This document shows, piece after piece, positions 35,907 to 44,126 of a stretch of 64,000 nucleotides of DNA (its first letter is position 1; every line of letters starts with the position of its first letter). The translations under genes and the position numbers were made by a program. The stretch is from NCBI GenBank assembly GCA_025698895.1, contig JAILWO010000001.1, positions 186,001-250,000 on the forward strand, in the 5' to 3' direction. This DNA is from Rhizobiaceae bacterium (GTDB taxonomy: Bacteria; Pseudomonadota; Alphaproteobacteria; Rhizobiales; Rhizobiaceae). The notes below the pieces were generated by a model, which saw only the letters and a list, made by a program, of their open reading frames with translations, was not told the DNA's origin and did not search any database.

Positions 35907-36553
35907 CTCGCAACTCCCTTGGTGTCGACCCCGCCAAGCCCGCGATAGGCGAAAGCCACCACCTGCTCGGCAAGGATCTCTCTGTCGGCGTCCGTCTCTC
36001 CGGCCCTCGGCGAATACCAGAAGAGCGGTGAATTGAGGGTCAGGAACATGATCTGCTCGGTCAGGCCGGGATCATCGAAGATGAAATCGCCTTCGTCACG
36101 CGCACGCGCGATCACGTCGCGGAAGATGTTGCCGTAGTCGCGCCGCGACTGCTGCAATTCGGCGAACACGTCGCGCTGCTCGGGCGTGGTGGCGCCGCGC
36201 AGATACATCGAGACGCCCTCCCACACGACGCGCTGGAACGGCTTCGTGCGGATCATCTGCAGAACATGGGCGAACGCCATCGCACGCCACTGCGCCGCCG
36301 CCCTGCCCGACATGGCGCGGAAGGGCGCGATCGCGGCGTAGTTCATCTCCATGCCGACGCGGAAGACGTCTGCGAAAAGGTCGGCCTTGGAGCGATAGTG
36401 GTGATAGACCATGCCCTTGGTCGCGCCGAGACTGCGCGCTACGTCGTCGATCGACGTGGCCACATAGCCGCGGTCGTTGAAGCAGATGGCAGCGGCATGC
36501 AGAATATCCGCGCGCGCGTTTTCCGCCACCTGTTCGCGGGCGCCGAGCGCCAT
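35903..36553 (-). CDS. TetR-family transcriptional regulator
   Basis: A 216-residue repressor. The helix-turn-helix is ATSIDDVARSLGATKGMVYHHY within residues about 15-65, preceded by ADILHAAAICFNDRGY; the C-terminal ligand domain resembles regulators that sense acyl-CoA esters. I chose the ATG at 36553 because GGAGGAGA stands just upstream; an in-frame start 11 codons earlier lacks one. It is first in an operon with the acyl-CoA dehydrogenase and oxidoreductase, and divergent from the SDR-MaoC-kinase-SDR operon. A perfect palindrome in the 146-bp gap is its likely operator for both. Confidence 0.93.
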   Translation of the reverse strand: MALGAREQVAENARADILHAAAICFNDRGYVATSIDDVARSLGATKGMVYHHYRSKADLFADVFRVGMEMNYAAIAPFRAMSGRAAAQWRAMAFAHVLQMIRTKPFQRVVWEGVSMYLRGATTPEQRDVFAELQQSRRDYGNIFRDVIARARDEGDFIFDDPGLTEQIMFLTLNSPLFWYSPRAGETDADREILAEQVVAFAYRGLGGVDTKGVAR

Positions 36554-36628
36554 CGCCTGTCTCCTCCTCCACCCTTGCCCGAGCATCCGGCCCTTGCGGC
36601 CAGCGGGTCTTTTCGGATAGGCAGAGGA

Positions 36629-36648
36629 AACATACTACCGGGTATGTT
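36629..36648. promoter_or_regulatory. Perfect 20-bp TetR operator candidate
   Basis: AACATAC-TACCGG-GTATGTT has perfect 7-bp arms around a 6-bp centre. It lies 76 bases from the TetR start and 52 bases from the SDR start in the divergent gap. Size and symmetry are typical of TetR operators, and one site could shut down both operons. Confidence 0.8.
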
Positions 36649-36699
36649 GTCAACGCGCCGCATGGCGCCTCCGGCATAACGATGGGGAGGGAGGATCGA

Positions 36700-37515
36700 A
36701 TGGGCTATCTGGACGAACTGTTCTCGGTGAAGGGCAAGACCGCCCTGGTGACCGGCGGAGCCACCGGCATCGGGCGCATGGCGGCGACTGCTCTTGTAAG
36801 GGCAGGCGCCCGGGTGCTCATCGCCTCGCGCAAGGCCGAGGATTGCGAGAAGGTCGCGGCCGAACTCAACGAGATGGGTGGCGACGGGTCCGCCGAGGGC
36901 TTCGGCGGCAATGTCGCCACCGAGGAGGGTGTCAAGGAACTCGCCAACGCCGTCGGCCAGCGCGCGGACCGGCTGCACATCCTGCTCAACAATGCCGGCA
37001 CGACGTGGGGCGAGAAGATCGATACATTCCCCTATTCGGCCTGGGCGCGCGTGCTGAACGTCAACGTGACCGGTCTCTTCCACCTGACGAAGACGCTGCT
37101 GCCGCTGCTCGAAAAGGGCGCGAGCGACGAAGACCCGGCGCGCATCATCAATCTCGGCTCCGTCATGGGCACCCAGCCCATCGCGGACGGCGCCTACTCC
37201 TACACGGCGTCCAAGGCCGCGGTTCATCACCTGACGAAGACACTGGCCAACGAGTTCGCCGGCCGGCGCATCACGGTCAACGCCTTCGCGCCCGGACCCT
37301 TCCAGAGCCGCATGACGGCCTTCGCCACCGCAGGCGACGAGAACGCGGCGCGTATCGGCAGGCGCGTACCGCTCGGCCGGATCGGACAGCCGGATGACAT
37401 CGCGGGCGCGACGCTTTATCTGTGCAGCCGCGCGGGAGCCTATGTCACGGGCGCGATTCTCCCGCTCGACGGCGGACAGTCCGTCCAGCACGGAATGTCG
37501 CTGTTCAAGGAATAG
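36700..37515 (+). CDS. Short-chain dehydrogenase/reductase (FabG-like) 1
   Basis: A 271-residue NAD(P)-dependent SDR. Cofactor motif TGGATGIGRM; NNAGT at the end of beta-4; catalytic Ser in INLGSVMG, and Tyr/Lys in YSYTASKAAVHH; C-terminal GGQSVQHGM. I chose the second Met (36700) because the GGGAGGGAGG site lies directly upstream of it, inside the first few codons of a longer frame. It starts the rightward operon. In the proposed hydroxyacyl pathway it would interconvert a 3-hydroxyacyl and 3-ketoacyl intermediate, but exact chemistry is unproven. Confidence 0.9.
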   Translation: MGYLDELFSVKGKTALVTGGATGIGRMAATALVRAGARVLIASRKAEDCEKVAAELNEMGGDGSAEGFGGNVATEEGVKELANAVGQRADRLHILLNNAGTTWGEKIDTFPYSAWARVLNVNVTGLFHLTKTLLPLLEKGASDEDPARIINLGSVMGTQPIADGAYSYTASKAAVHHLTKTLANEFAGRRITVNAFAPGPFQSRMTAFATAGDENAARIGRRVPLGRIGQPDDIAGATLYLCSRAGAYVTGAILPLDGGQSVQHGMSLFKE

Positions 37516-37554
37516 TCGGCCACCGACCGGCCGCCCGAAGGGAGACCGCCGCGC

Positions 37555-38031
37555 GTGAAGAGCGCTACCATCGACGATCTTAAGGCCGCGCTCGGGACCG
37601 AGCTGGGTGTCTCGTCCTGGCGTACCGTCAGCCAGGCGATGATCGACCGCTTCGCCGAGGCGACGGACGATCACCAGTTCATCCATGTCGACCCGGTGCG
37701 CGCGGCCGAGACGCCCTATGGCGGCACGATCGCGCATGGCTTCCTGACGCTCTCCCTGCTTTCGACGCTTGCATTCGAGGCGATCCCACCGCTCGAGGGA
37801 TCGACAATGGGCGTCAACCACGGCTTCGACAACGTGCGCTTCGTCTCACCGGTGAAATCGGGCGCCAGGGTGCGCGGACGCTTCGTCCTGGCGACGCTCA
37901 ACATACGTCCGTCAGGCTGGATCGAGATCGGCTACGACGCCACCGTCGAGATCGAGAATGCGCGGAAGCCGGCGCTGACGGCCCGGTGGCTGACGCTGGC
38001 GCGTGTCGAACCGAAGGATCAGGACGCATGA
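37555..38031 (+). CDS. MaoC-like enoyl-CoA hydratase / dehydratase
   Basis: A 158-residue single hot-dog protein (PF01575). The R-hydratase motif is present as EATDDHQFIHVDPVRA, with catalytic Asp and His, then GGTIAHGFLTLSLLS. Such enzymes hydrate trans-2-enoyl-CoA to (R)-3-hydroxyacyl-CoA. It starts with GTG at 37555, with GGGAGA about ten bases upstream. It overlaps the kinase gene by four bases. Placement between an SDR and an APH-type kinase supports a beta-oxidation-like role. Confidence 0.9.
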   Translation: MKSATIDDLKAALGTELGVSSWRTVSQAMIDRFAEATDDHQFIHVDPVRAAETPYGGTIAHGFLTLSLLSTLAFEAIPPLEGSTMGVNHGFDNVRFVSPVKSGARVRGRFVLATLNIRPSGWIEIGYDATVEIENARKPALTARWLTLARVEPKDQDA

Positions 38032-39065
38032 ACGCCGACCCCAACGCGATCGACCTCGCGGCGCTGGCGCCACATCTGGAGAAGAACGTCCCCGGCTTTT
38101 CGGACGCCAGGGCGATCCGCAAGTTCGATACCGGTCAGTCGAACCCCACCTATCTGGTCGAGGCCGGAAGCGGCCGTTACGTGCTGCGCGCCAAGCCGCC
38201 GGGCCAGTTGCTGAAATCCGCGCACCAGGTCGACCGCGAATTCCGCGTCATGAAGGCGCTCGCATCCACGGACGTGCCGGTGCCTGAAGTCCTGTACCTG
38301 TCGGACGAGGACAGCCCGATCGGCCGCATGTTCTACGTCATGGGCTTCGTCGAGGGTCGCATCTTCTGGGATCCGGCGCTTACGGATCTGTCCTCGAACG
38401 AGGAACGGGCCGCCGTCTATGCGTCCATGAACCGGACGCTGGCCGCTTTGCATTCGGTGGATGTCGATCGCGTCGGCCTTGGCGATTTCGGCAAGCCCGG
38501 CAGCTACTTCCAGCGCCAGCTCGGCCGCTGGACGTCGCAATATCGCGCCTCGGAGACCAGGACGGTCGCCGACATGGATCGCCTGATCGCCTGGCTGGAG
38601 GAGCACCTGCCCGAGGACGACGGCATGGTGTCGCTCGTTCATGGCGACTATCGCCTCGACAACATGATCTTCGCGCCGGACCGGCCAGAGGTCCGTGCCG
38701 TGCTCGACTGGGAACTGTCGACGCTCGGCCATCCCTATGCCGATCTCGCCTATCAGTGCATGCAGTGGCGGCTGCCCAACAGTTCGGCGTTCCGCGGCCT
38801 CGGCGGCGTCGACCGTGCATCGCTCGGCCTGCCGAGCGAGGAGGCTTATGTCGAATCCTATTGCCAGCGCCGCGACATCACGTCTATTGCGCGCTGGACC
38901 TTCTATCTGGCGTTCTCCTTCTTCAGGCTCGCCGCGATCTGCCAGGGCGTCTACAAGCGCTCGCTGGACGGCAACGCGTCGAATCCGGAAAAGGCGAAAC
39001 GCTACGGCGAGGCCGTGACGCTGCTGGCGGGACTGGCGGTCGAAGAGATCGGGACGAACGGATGA
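38028..39065 (+). CDS. APH-family kinase, ACAD10/11 N-domain / LvaA-like
   Basis: A 345-residue aminoglycoside-phosphotransferase-fold protein (PF01636). N-lobe: FDTGQSNPTYLVEAG and YVLRAKPPG (ATP-binding Lys). Catalytic loop LVHGDYRLDNMIF, then the metal-binding Asp in AVLDWELSTLGHPYADLAY. This subgroup is the N-terminal domain of ACAD10/ACAD11 and stands alone as LvaA in Pseudomonas levulinate catabolism. There it phosphorylates the 4-hydroxyl of an acyl-CoA so that an ACAD can eliminate phosphate. The partner ACAD is at 34665. It overlaps maoC and the second SDR gene by four bases each. Antibiotic resistance is unlikely. Confidence 0.9.
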   Translation: MNADPNAIDLAALAPHLEKNVPGFSDARAIRKFDTGQSNPTYLVEAGSGRYVLRAKPPGQLLKSAHQVDREFRVMKALASTDVPVPEVLYLSDEDSPIGRMFYVMGFVEGRIFWDPALTDLSSNEERAAVYASMNRTLAALHSVDVDRVGLGDFGKPGSYFQRQLGRWTSQYRASETRTVADMDRLIAWLEEHLPEDDGMVSLVHGDYRLDNMIFAPDRPEVRAVLDWELSTLGHPYADLAYQCMQWRLPNSSAFRGLGGVDRASLGLPSEEAYVESYCQRRDITSIARWTFYLAFSFFRLAAICQGVYKRSLDGNASNPEKAKRYGEAVTLLAGLAVEEIGTNG

Positions 39066-39844
39066 CGACTGGACGCTTCGAGGGACGCGTCGCGCTGGTA
39101 ACGGGCGCGGCCGGCGGCTTCGGTCGCAGAGTGTGCGAAAGGCTAGCCGACGACGGCGCGAAACTGGTCATATCCGATATTGACCAGTCCGCGCTGGATG
39201 AACTCCGCGCGACGCTGCCAGAGGGGACCGTCGCGGTCACGGGCAATGTCGCGGAGGAGGAATTGTCGGAGCGGCTGGTGAAGGAGGCCGGGCGTCGCTT
39301 CGGACGGCTGGATATCGCCATCAACAACGCCGGCATCGCCCAGAGTTTCGTGAAGCTGCCTCAGGTGCCGTCGGATGAAGCCCGCCGCATCATCGATATC
39401 GACCTGATGGGCGTCTTCTACGCGATGAAGCACCAGATCCCATTGATGGAAAAGCAGTTCCGCAAGGCCGGCTCCGGCGGCACGATCGTCAACATAGCAT
39501 CCGTCGCCGGCCTAGTCGGCGCCGCGAGACTGTCTGTCTATGCCGCGGCCAAGCACGGCGTGGTGGGTCTCACGCGCTCGGCCGCCGCCGAATACGCCTC
39601 GCGCGGCATCAGGGTGAACGCGGTCTGCCCCTCTTTCGCGCGCACGAACATGGTGGGCGATTTCGTGAAGATGGCGGGGACGCCGGCGGACGAGGCGCTG
39701 TCGGATCTCACGCGCGGCGTTCCCATGAAGCGTGTGGCCGAGGTCGACGAAGTCGTGGAGGTCATCCTGTTCGCGGCCGACCCCAGAAACTCCTTCATGA
39801 CCGGCCACTGCCTGTCCGTCGACGGCGGCATCATGGCGATCTGA
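39062..39844 (+). CDS. Short-chain dehydrogenase/reductase 2
   Basis: A 260-residue SDR. Cofactor motif TGAAGGFGRRV, a negatively charged position in ISDID after beta-2 favouring NAD, NNAGIAQ, catalytic Ser in NIASVAGL, and YAAAKHGVVG with the catalytic Tyr and Lys. It ends with the family's SVDGGIMAI. The start overlaps the kinase stop by four bases, so it ends the SDR-MaoC-kinase-SDR operon. Together with SDR1 it gives two distinct dehydrogenation steps. Sixteen bases separate it from a convergent small gene, with no clear terminator. Confidence 0.9.
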   Translation: MTTGRFEGRVALVTGAAGGFGRRVCERLADDGAKLVISDIDQSALDELRATLPEGTVAVTGNVAEEELSERLVKEAGRRFGRLDIAINNAGIAQSFVKLPQVPSDEARRIIDIDLMGVFYAMKHQIPLMEKQFRKAGSGGTIVNIASVAGLVGAARLSVYAAAKHGVVGLTRSAAAEYASRGIRVNAVCPSFARTNMVGDFVKMAGTPADEALSDLTRGVPMKRVAEVDEVVEVILFAADPRNSFMTGHCLSVDGGIMAI

Positions 39845-39860
39845 AGGCCTTGGAAGCGCG

Positions 39861-40163
39861 CTACTTCTCGCGCTTGCCAGGCCCGCCCGACTTGGTCGAG
39901 GAGGTCGGCGAGACGGGATCGCTAGCCGGGAACGTGTCTTCCAGACCTTCCTCCAGTTCGTCCTCTTCTTCCTGACGCTTGCGCCTTTCGCGTTCCTTTT
40001 CCCACGAACGCGTCGCATCGGTCTCCTTGTCGCCTCCGAACGAGGCGACCCGACCCTCGTCTTCGGCGTCCAGGCGCTCGATGGCGGCCAATGCACTCTC
40101 GACGGATACCGCGAAAGCCGCGCGGGCCGCGACAGGATCGGGCATGTTTGCGGAATATGACAT
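39861..40163 (-). CDS. Small acidic conserved hypothetical protein
   Basis: A 100-residue soluble protein without signal or membrane segment. A helical N-terminal half (AARAAFAVSVESALAAIERL) is followed by a highly charged segment with alternating Arg/Lys and Glu runs. The C-terminal motif is LEEGLEDTFPASDPVSPT. I recall this FPASDPVS-type tail from small proteins of unknown function in rhizobia, but cannot assign a family. The start ATG at 40163 opens the coherent sequence; the frame extends upstream with no similarity. It lies 59 bases after soxG in the same direction, so it may be the last gene of the sox transcript. Confidence 0.72.
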   Translation of the reverse strand: MSYSANMPDPVAARAAFAVSVESALAAIERLDAEDEGRVASFGGDKETDATRSWEKERERRKRQEEEDELEEGLEDTFPASDPVSPTSSTKSGGPGKREK

Positions 40164-40222
40164 GGCGGACCTCCTGTATCGCCCTGACAACGCCGGGCTC
40201 GTGGCCGGAGTTCCCGCTTGCC

Positions 40223-40792
40223 TCAGCCGGCCGCGTCCCGCGCGGCCGTCTCCATGAAGGTAAGGACGTAGTCGCCGAACGATCGCCAGCATTCGACGTG
40301 GAAGGCCGTTTCGCTCCGGCGCCAGATCACGACCTCCGCACTGCCGAACACCGTCCGCGAGCAGGCGCCGACGCCAAAGGCGGGCCGCGACAGGTCCTGC
40401 GGGCATCCGGCCGACAGGACAGCCTCGGCGAGCGGCCCCTCGACCATCAGTCCGACATTGCGATGAGAGACGTCGACCGCGGAATGGAGGGCCGAAACGC
40501 TGACGCAATCCGCGACGGGATCCTTTCCGTCCATGTCGATCACCAGCCATTCGTCGGGGCCGAACCAGAGGGCGGCGCGACCGCCGGCCTCGGTCGCCTT
40601 TTTCGGCTTCCTCGGCAGGCTTACGCCCAGCGCCTTGCCGAGCGCGGGCAGCGATCCTTGCGGCGCGCGCAGCGAAATCCGCGACGCGGGCGCAAGAACG
40701 GTCACGCTCACGCCTTCGGCGGCGACCGAACGCCCATCCAGCGGCCCGATGCGGGCCGCGACCTGGCCTGCTTCCGCGGCAGCCTTAGCCAT
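40223..40792 (-). CDS. soxG: Sarcosine oxidase gamma subunit
   Basis: A 189-residue gamma subunit of heterotetrameric sarcosine oxidase (PF04268). Typical segments: GPLDGRSVAAEGVSV, WFGPDEWLVID, VDVSHRNVGLMVEGP and the Cys-containing GCPQDLSRPAFGVGACSRT. The start lies eight bases inside the soxA 3' end. It helps assemble the alpha-beta interface of the complex that oxidises sarcosine to glycine, formaldehyde equivalents (as methylene-tetrahydrofolate) and H2O2. Confidence 0.93.
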   Translation of the reverse strand: MAKAAAEAGQVAARIGPLDGRSVAAEGVSVTVLAPASRISLRAPQGSLPALGKALGVSLPRKPKKATEAGGRAALWFGPDEWLVIDMDGKDPVADCVSVSALHSAVDVSHRNVGLMVEGPLAEAVLSAGCPQDLSRPAFGVGACSRTVFGSAEVVIWRRSETAFHVECWRSFGDYVLTFMETAARDAAG

Positions 40793-43772
40793 GGAGCCGC
40801 CCTCCCTTCTCGTCGAAGAAGACCGTACCGCACAGCTCCACCTCGATCGTTCCATCCGGCATGGGCACGAAGAGCGTCTCGCCCATGCGCGAATGGCCGT
40901 CCTTGACCAGCGCGAGCGCGATCGACCGGCCGCAATTCGCCGACCAGTAGGACGAACTGACATGGCCGATCATCGTCATCGGCACCGGCTCGTCCGGATC
41001 GGCGACGATCTGAGCGCCTTCCTCGAGCACCACTTCGGGATCCTTCGTCTTCAGCCCGACGAGCTGCTTGCGGCCAGCCGCCACGAGGTCGGGGCGCCTC
41101 ATGCCGCGCATGCCGACGAAATCGGTCTTCTTCTTGCCGACCGCCCAGTCGAGCCCGGCATCGGCGGTGGTGACCGTGCCGTCCGTGTCCTGGCCGACGA
41201 TGATGTAGCCCTTCTCGGCGCGCAGGACATGCATCGTTTCGGTGCCGTATGCGCAGGCGCCGTGCTTCTCGCCTTCCGCCCACAAGGCTTCCCACACGGC
41301 CTGCCCGAAATCGGCTGGCACGTTGACCTCGAAGCCGCGCTCGCCGGTGAACGACATGCGGAACAGGCGCGTCGGCACGCCGCAGATGCGCCCTTCGCGC
41401 ACCGACATATGCGGCATCGCCTCGTCCGACAGGTCGATGCCTTCCACCAGCGGCGCGATGATCTCCCGGCTCTTCGGTCCCTGCACGGCGATCACCGCCC
41501 ACTGTTCGGTGACCGATGTGAGCCAGACCTTGAGGTCGGGGAATTCCGTCTGGAGATAGTCCTCCATGTGGTGGAGCACGCGCGGCGCCCCGCCGGTGGT
41601 CGTGGTGACATGGAAACGGTCGGGCGCCAGGCGGCCGACGACGCCGTCGTCATAAATGAAGCCATCCTCGCGCAGCATGATTCCGTAGCGGCAGCGGCCC
41701 GGATCGAGTTTCTGCCAGGGATTGGTATAGAGAAGTTCCATGAACCTCGCCGCGTCGGGCCCGACGATTTCGATCTTGCCGAGCGTGGACGCGTCGAAGA
41801 GGCCGGCGGCCTTGCGCACGGTCAGGCATTCGCGGTTGACGGCGGCGTGCATGTCCTCGCCGACCCGGGGAAAATACCAGGCGCGTTTCCAATGGCCCAC
41901 ATCCTCGAAGACCGCGCCATGCGCGGCCGCCCAGGGATGGATCGGGGTGCGCCTGGTCGGATCGAAAAGCGCGCCACGCGCGTGATTGACGATCGCGCCG
42001 AAGGTGACCGGCGTATAGGGCGCCCGGAAGGTCGTCAGACCGACCTCGGGGACCGGCTTGCCGAGTGCCTGCGCGGCGATCGCGAGACCGTGGATATTGG
42101 AGGTCTTGCCCTGGTCGGTCGCCATGCCGTTGGTGGTGAAGCGCTTGACGTGCTCGATCGAGCGCATGCCCTCGCCGACGGCCAGCCTGATGTCCTTGGC
42201 CGTCACGTCGTTCTGGAAATCGACGAACGCCTTGCCGCGACCCGGGCCGTCCGCCGCGCCCGCCATGCCACCCGACCAGCTTTCGCTGCTCCTCGCGTCC
42301 AGCGAGATCGCCACCGCCCCCTTGAGGCCGGCTTCGGCCGCGGCCGCCTCACCGGCGGACGTCGCCTCCGCGACCGATCTGGCCAGGGTCTCGGTGCCGT
42401 TGCAGGCGCCGACAGAGGCGCAGGCCTGCGCATAGGTGCCCGGCAGGAAGCGCTGCGACTTCTCATCGAATCTGACCTTGCCGCGCGACTGCGAGAACAG
42501 ATGGACCGACGGCGTCCAGCCGGCCGACATGAGCAGCGCGTCGACGGCAACCGTCCGTTCAGCGCCGCCGGACTTGGGACTGACGGTCATGGCGGACACG
42601 CGCAGCGTGCCGCTGGTCTTCACCACCGTCCGGCCGGCCATGACCTGGATACCCAGGCCGCGCGCCTCGTCGACGGCAGCGCCACGCGGATTGTCGCGAA
42701 GATCGACGATCCCGGCGATCTCGGCCCCCGCCTTCTTCAGGTCGATGGCCGCGTGATAAGCGCTGTCGCCGGCGGTGAACACGCCGACATTGCGCCCGAC
42801 CAGCACGCCGTAATGATTGAGAAAGGCCCTGGCGGCCGACGCCAGCATGACGCCGGGCCGGTCATTGCCCGGGAAGACCATGTGCCGCTCGATCGCGCCC
42901 GAGGCGAGGATGACGCGTCTGGCACGCACCTGCCAGAGCCGCTCGCGCGGCAGATCGGCGGGATCGGCCAGGTGATCGCTCACCCGCTCCACCAGACCGA
43001 CGAAATTCTGCGCGTAGTAGCCGAACGCCGTGGTGCGCGACAGCACCCGCACATTATCCATCGCCGCCAGTTCCGTGGCCGTGGATGTGGCCCACTCGAA
43101 GCCGTCGCGGCCGTCGATCCTGGCGCCGGTCTCGAATTTCAGTGCCCCGCCGAACCCGGCCTGCTCGTCAGCCAGAATGACGCGCGCGCCGGATCTGGCG
43201 GCCGTGAGCGCGGCGGCAAGACCGGACGCCCCGCCGCCCACCACCAGCACGTCGCAATGAACATAGCGGGCGGCGTAATGATCCGGATCGGGCTGGTCTG
43301 GCGCCACGCCCAGCCCGGCCGCACTGCGGATGCTCGGCTCGTAGACCGATAGCCATGCCGCCTTCGGCCACATGAAGGTCTTGTAGTAGAAGCCGGCCGA
43401 AAACATCGGCGAGGCGAGATCGTTGACCGCGCCGACATCGAAGGCGAGCGAGGGCCAGCGATTCTGGGACTCCGATTTCAGCCCGTCATAGATCTCCTGC
43501 ACGGTGGCGCGCACATTCGGCGTCCGGCGCGCCTCGTCGCGCTCGATCGAGACCAGCGCGTTCGGCTCTTCGGCGCCCGCCGACAGGAAGCCGCGCGGCC
43601 GGTGATACTTGAAGGAGCGGCCGACCAGATGCACGCCGTTGGCCAGCAAGGCCGACGCCAGCGTGTCGCCTTCGAGCCCCTTGTAGGACCGGCCGTCGAA
43701 GCTGAAGCCGACGGCCCGCGCGTCCGTCAGCCTGCCTTTGCCCTCGACGCGGAAACTCGCCTCGCCCATCAT
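40785..43772 (-). CDS. soxA: Sarcosine oxidase alpha subunit
   Basis: A 995-residue subunit with a 2Fe-2S-ferredoxin-like N-terminal fold lacking the cluster (about residues 15-100; YKGLEGDTLASALLANG). An NAD-binding domain follows at about 174 (CDVLVVGGGASGLAAALTAA) and the tetrahydrofolate-binding aminomethyltransferase-like domain at about 600-990 (GARFMEL, SFTGERGFEVNVP, GTETMHVLRAEKGY). The methylene produced at the beta-subunit flavin is transferred to folate here. Two Met codons occur at the start; the first overlaps the soxD stop. Length matches the family. Confidence 0.96.
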   Translation of the reverse strand: MMGEASFRVEGKGRLTDARAVGFSFDGRSYKGLEGDTLASALLANGVHLVGRSFKYHRPRGFLSAGAEEPNALVSIERDEARRTPNVRATVQEIYDGLKSESQNRWPSLAFDVGAVNDLASPMFSAGFYYKTFMWPKAAWLSVYEPSIRSAAGLGVAPDQPDPDHYAARYVHCDVLVVGGGASGLAAALTAARSGARVILADEQAGFGGALKFETGARIDGRDGFEWATSTATELAAMDNVRVLSRTTAFGYYAQNFVGLVERVSDHLADPADLPRERLWQVRARRVILASGAIERHMVFPGNDRPGVMLASAARAFLNHYGVLVGRNVGVFTAGDSAYHAAIDLKKAGAEIAGIVDLRDNPRGAAVDEARGLGIQVMAGRTVVKTSGTLRVSAMTVSPKSGGAERTVAVDALLMSAGWTPSVHLFSQSRGKVRFDEKSQRFLPGTYAQACASVGACNGTETLARSVAEATSAGEAAAAEAGLKGAVAISLDARSSESWSGGMAGAADGPGRGKAFVDFQNDVTAKDIRLAVGEGMRSIEHVKRFTTNGMATDQGKTSNIHGLAIAAQALGKPVPEVGLTTFRAPYTPVTFGAIVNHARGALFDPTRRTPIHPWAAAHGAVFEDVGHWKRAWYFPRVGEDMHAAVNRECLTVRKAAGLFDASTLGKIEIVGPDAARFMELLYTNPWQKLDPGRCRYGIMLREDGFIYDDGVVGRLAPDRFHVTTTTGGAPRVLHHMEDYLQTEFPDLKVWLTSVTEQWAVIAVQGPKSREIIAPLVEGIDLSDEAMPHMSVREGRICGVPTRLFRMSFTGERGFEVNVPADFGQAVWEALWAEGEKHGACAYGTETMHVLRAEKGYIIVGQDTDGTVTTADAGLDWAVGKKKTDFVGMRGMRRPDLVAAGRKQLVGLKTKDPEVVLEEGAQIVADPDEPVPMTMIGHVSSSYWSANCGRSIALALVKDGHSRMGETLFVPMPDGTIEVELCGTVFFDEKGGRLHG

Positions 43773-44107
43773 GCCCCCGCCTTGCCGGTCGCCGACTTTC
43801 TCGCGGCCTTGTTGGCATTGGCCGCCTCCTTGAGGGACGGCTTCGGCTCGCCGGCCTTGTAGGTGGTGACGAACTTGTCGCTCACCGTATCGCGTACGGC
43901 GTTGAAGAAGCGGCCGCAGCCATGAATGTGGCGCCAGCGTTCATAGGCCAGGCCCTTGGGATTCGAGCGGATGAAGAAGTATCCCTCGAACTCTTCGTCG
44001 CTCATGGACGCCATGTCGGCCGGGCGCACGAGGTGCGCCTCCCCCGCATTGCGGAACTCAAGTTCCGGCCGCTCTTCCTCGCAATAGGGGCAATGGATCA
44101 GGAGCAT
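43769..44107 (-). CDS. soxD: Sarcosine oxidase delta subunit
   Basis: A 112-residue zinc-binding delta subunit (PF04267). It begins MLLIHCPYCEEERPELEF with the zinc CxxC, and continues HLVRPADMASMSDEEFEGYF, FIRSNPKGLAYERW and HGCGRFFNAVRDT. A lysine/alanine-rich C-terminal tail of about 25 residues is variable in the family. It stands 19 bases after soxB and overlaps soxA by four bases. Confidence 0.95.
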   Translation of the reverse strand: MLLIHCPYCEEERPELEFRNAGEAHLVRPADMASMSDEEFEGYFFIRSNPKGLAYERWRHIHGCGRFFNAVRDTVSDKFVTTYKAGEPKPSLKEAANANKAARKSATGKAGA

Positions 44108-44126
44108 CGTCGCCTCGCCTATTCCC

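Noticed and set aside
38028-39065. Aminoglycoside-resistance kinase
   Set aside because: The context (ACAD, SDR, MaoC, TetR) and the GHPYADLAY-type motif point to the ACAD10/11 kinase group.
40533-43352. Forward frame of about 940 codons antisense to soxA
   Set aside because: soxA is unmistakable on the minus strand; the antisense translation shows no motif.
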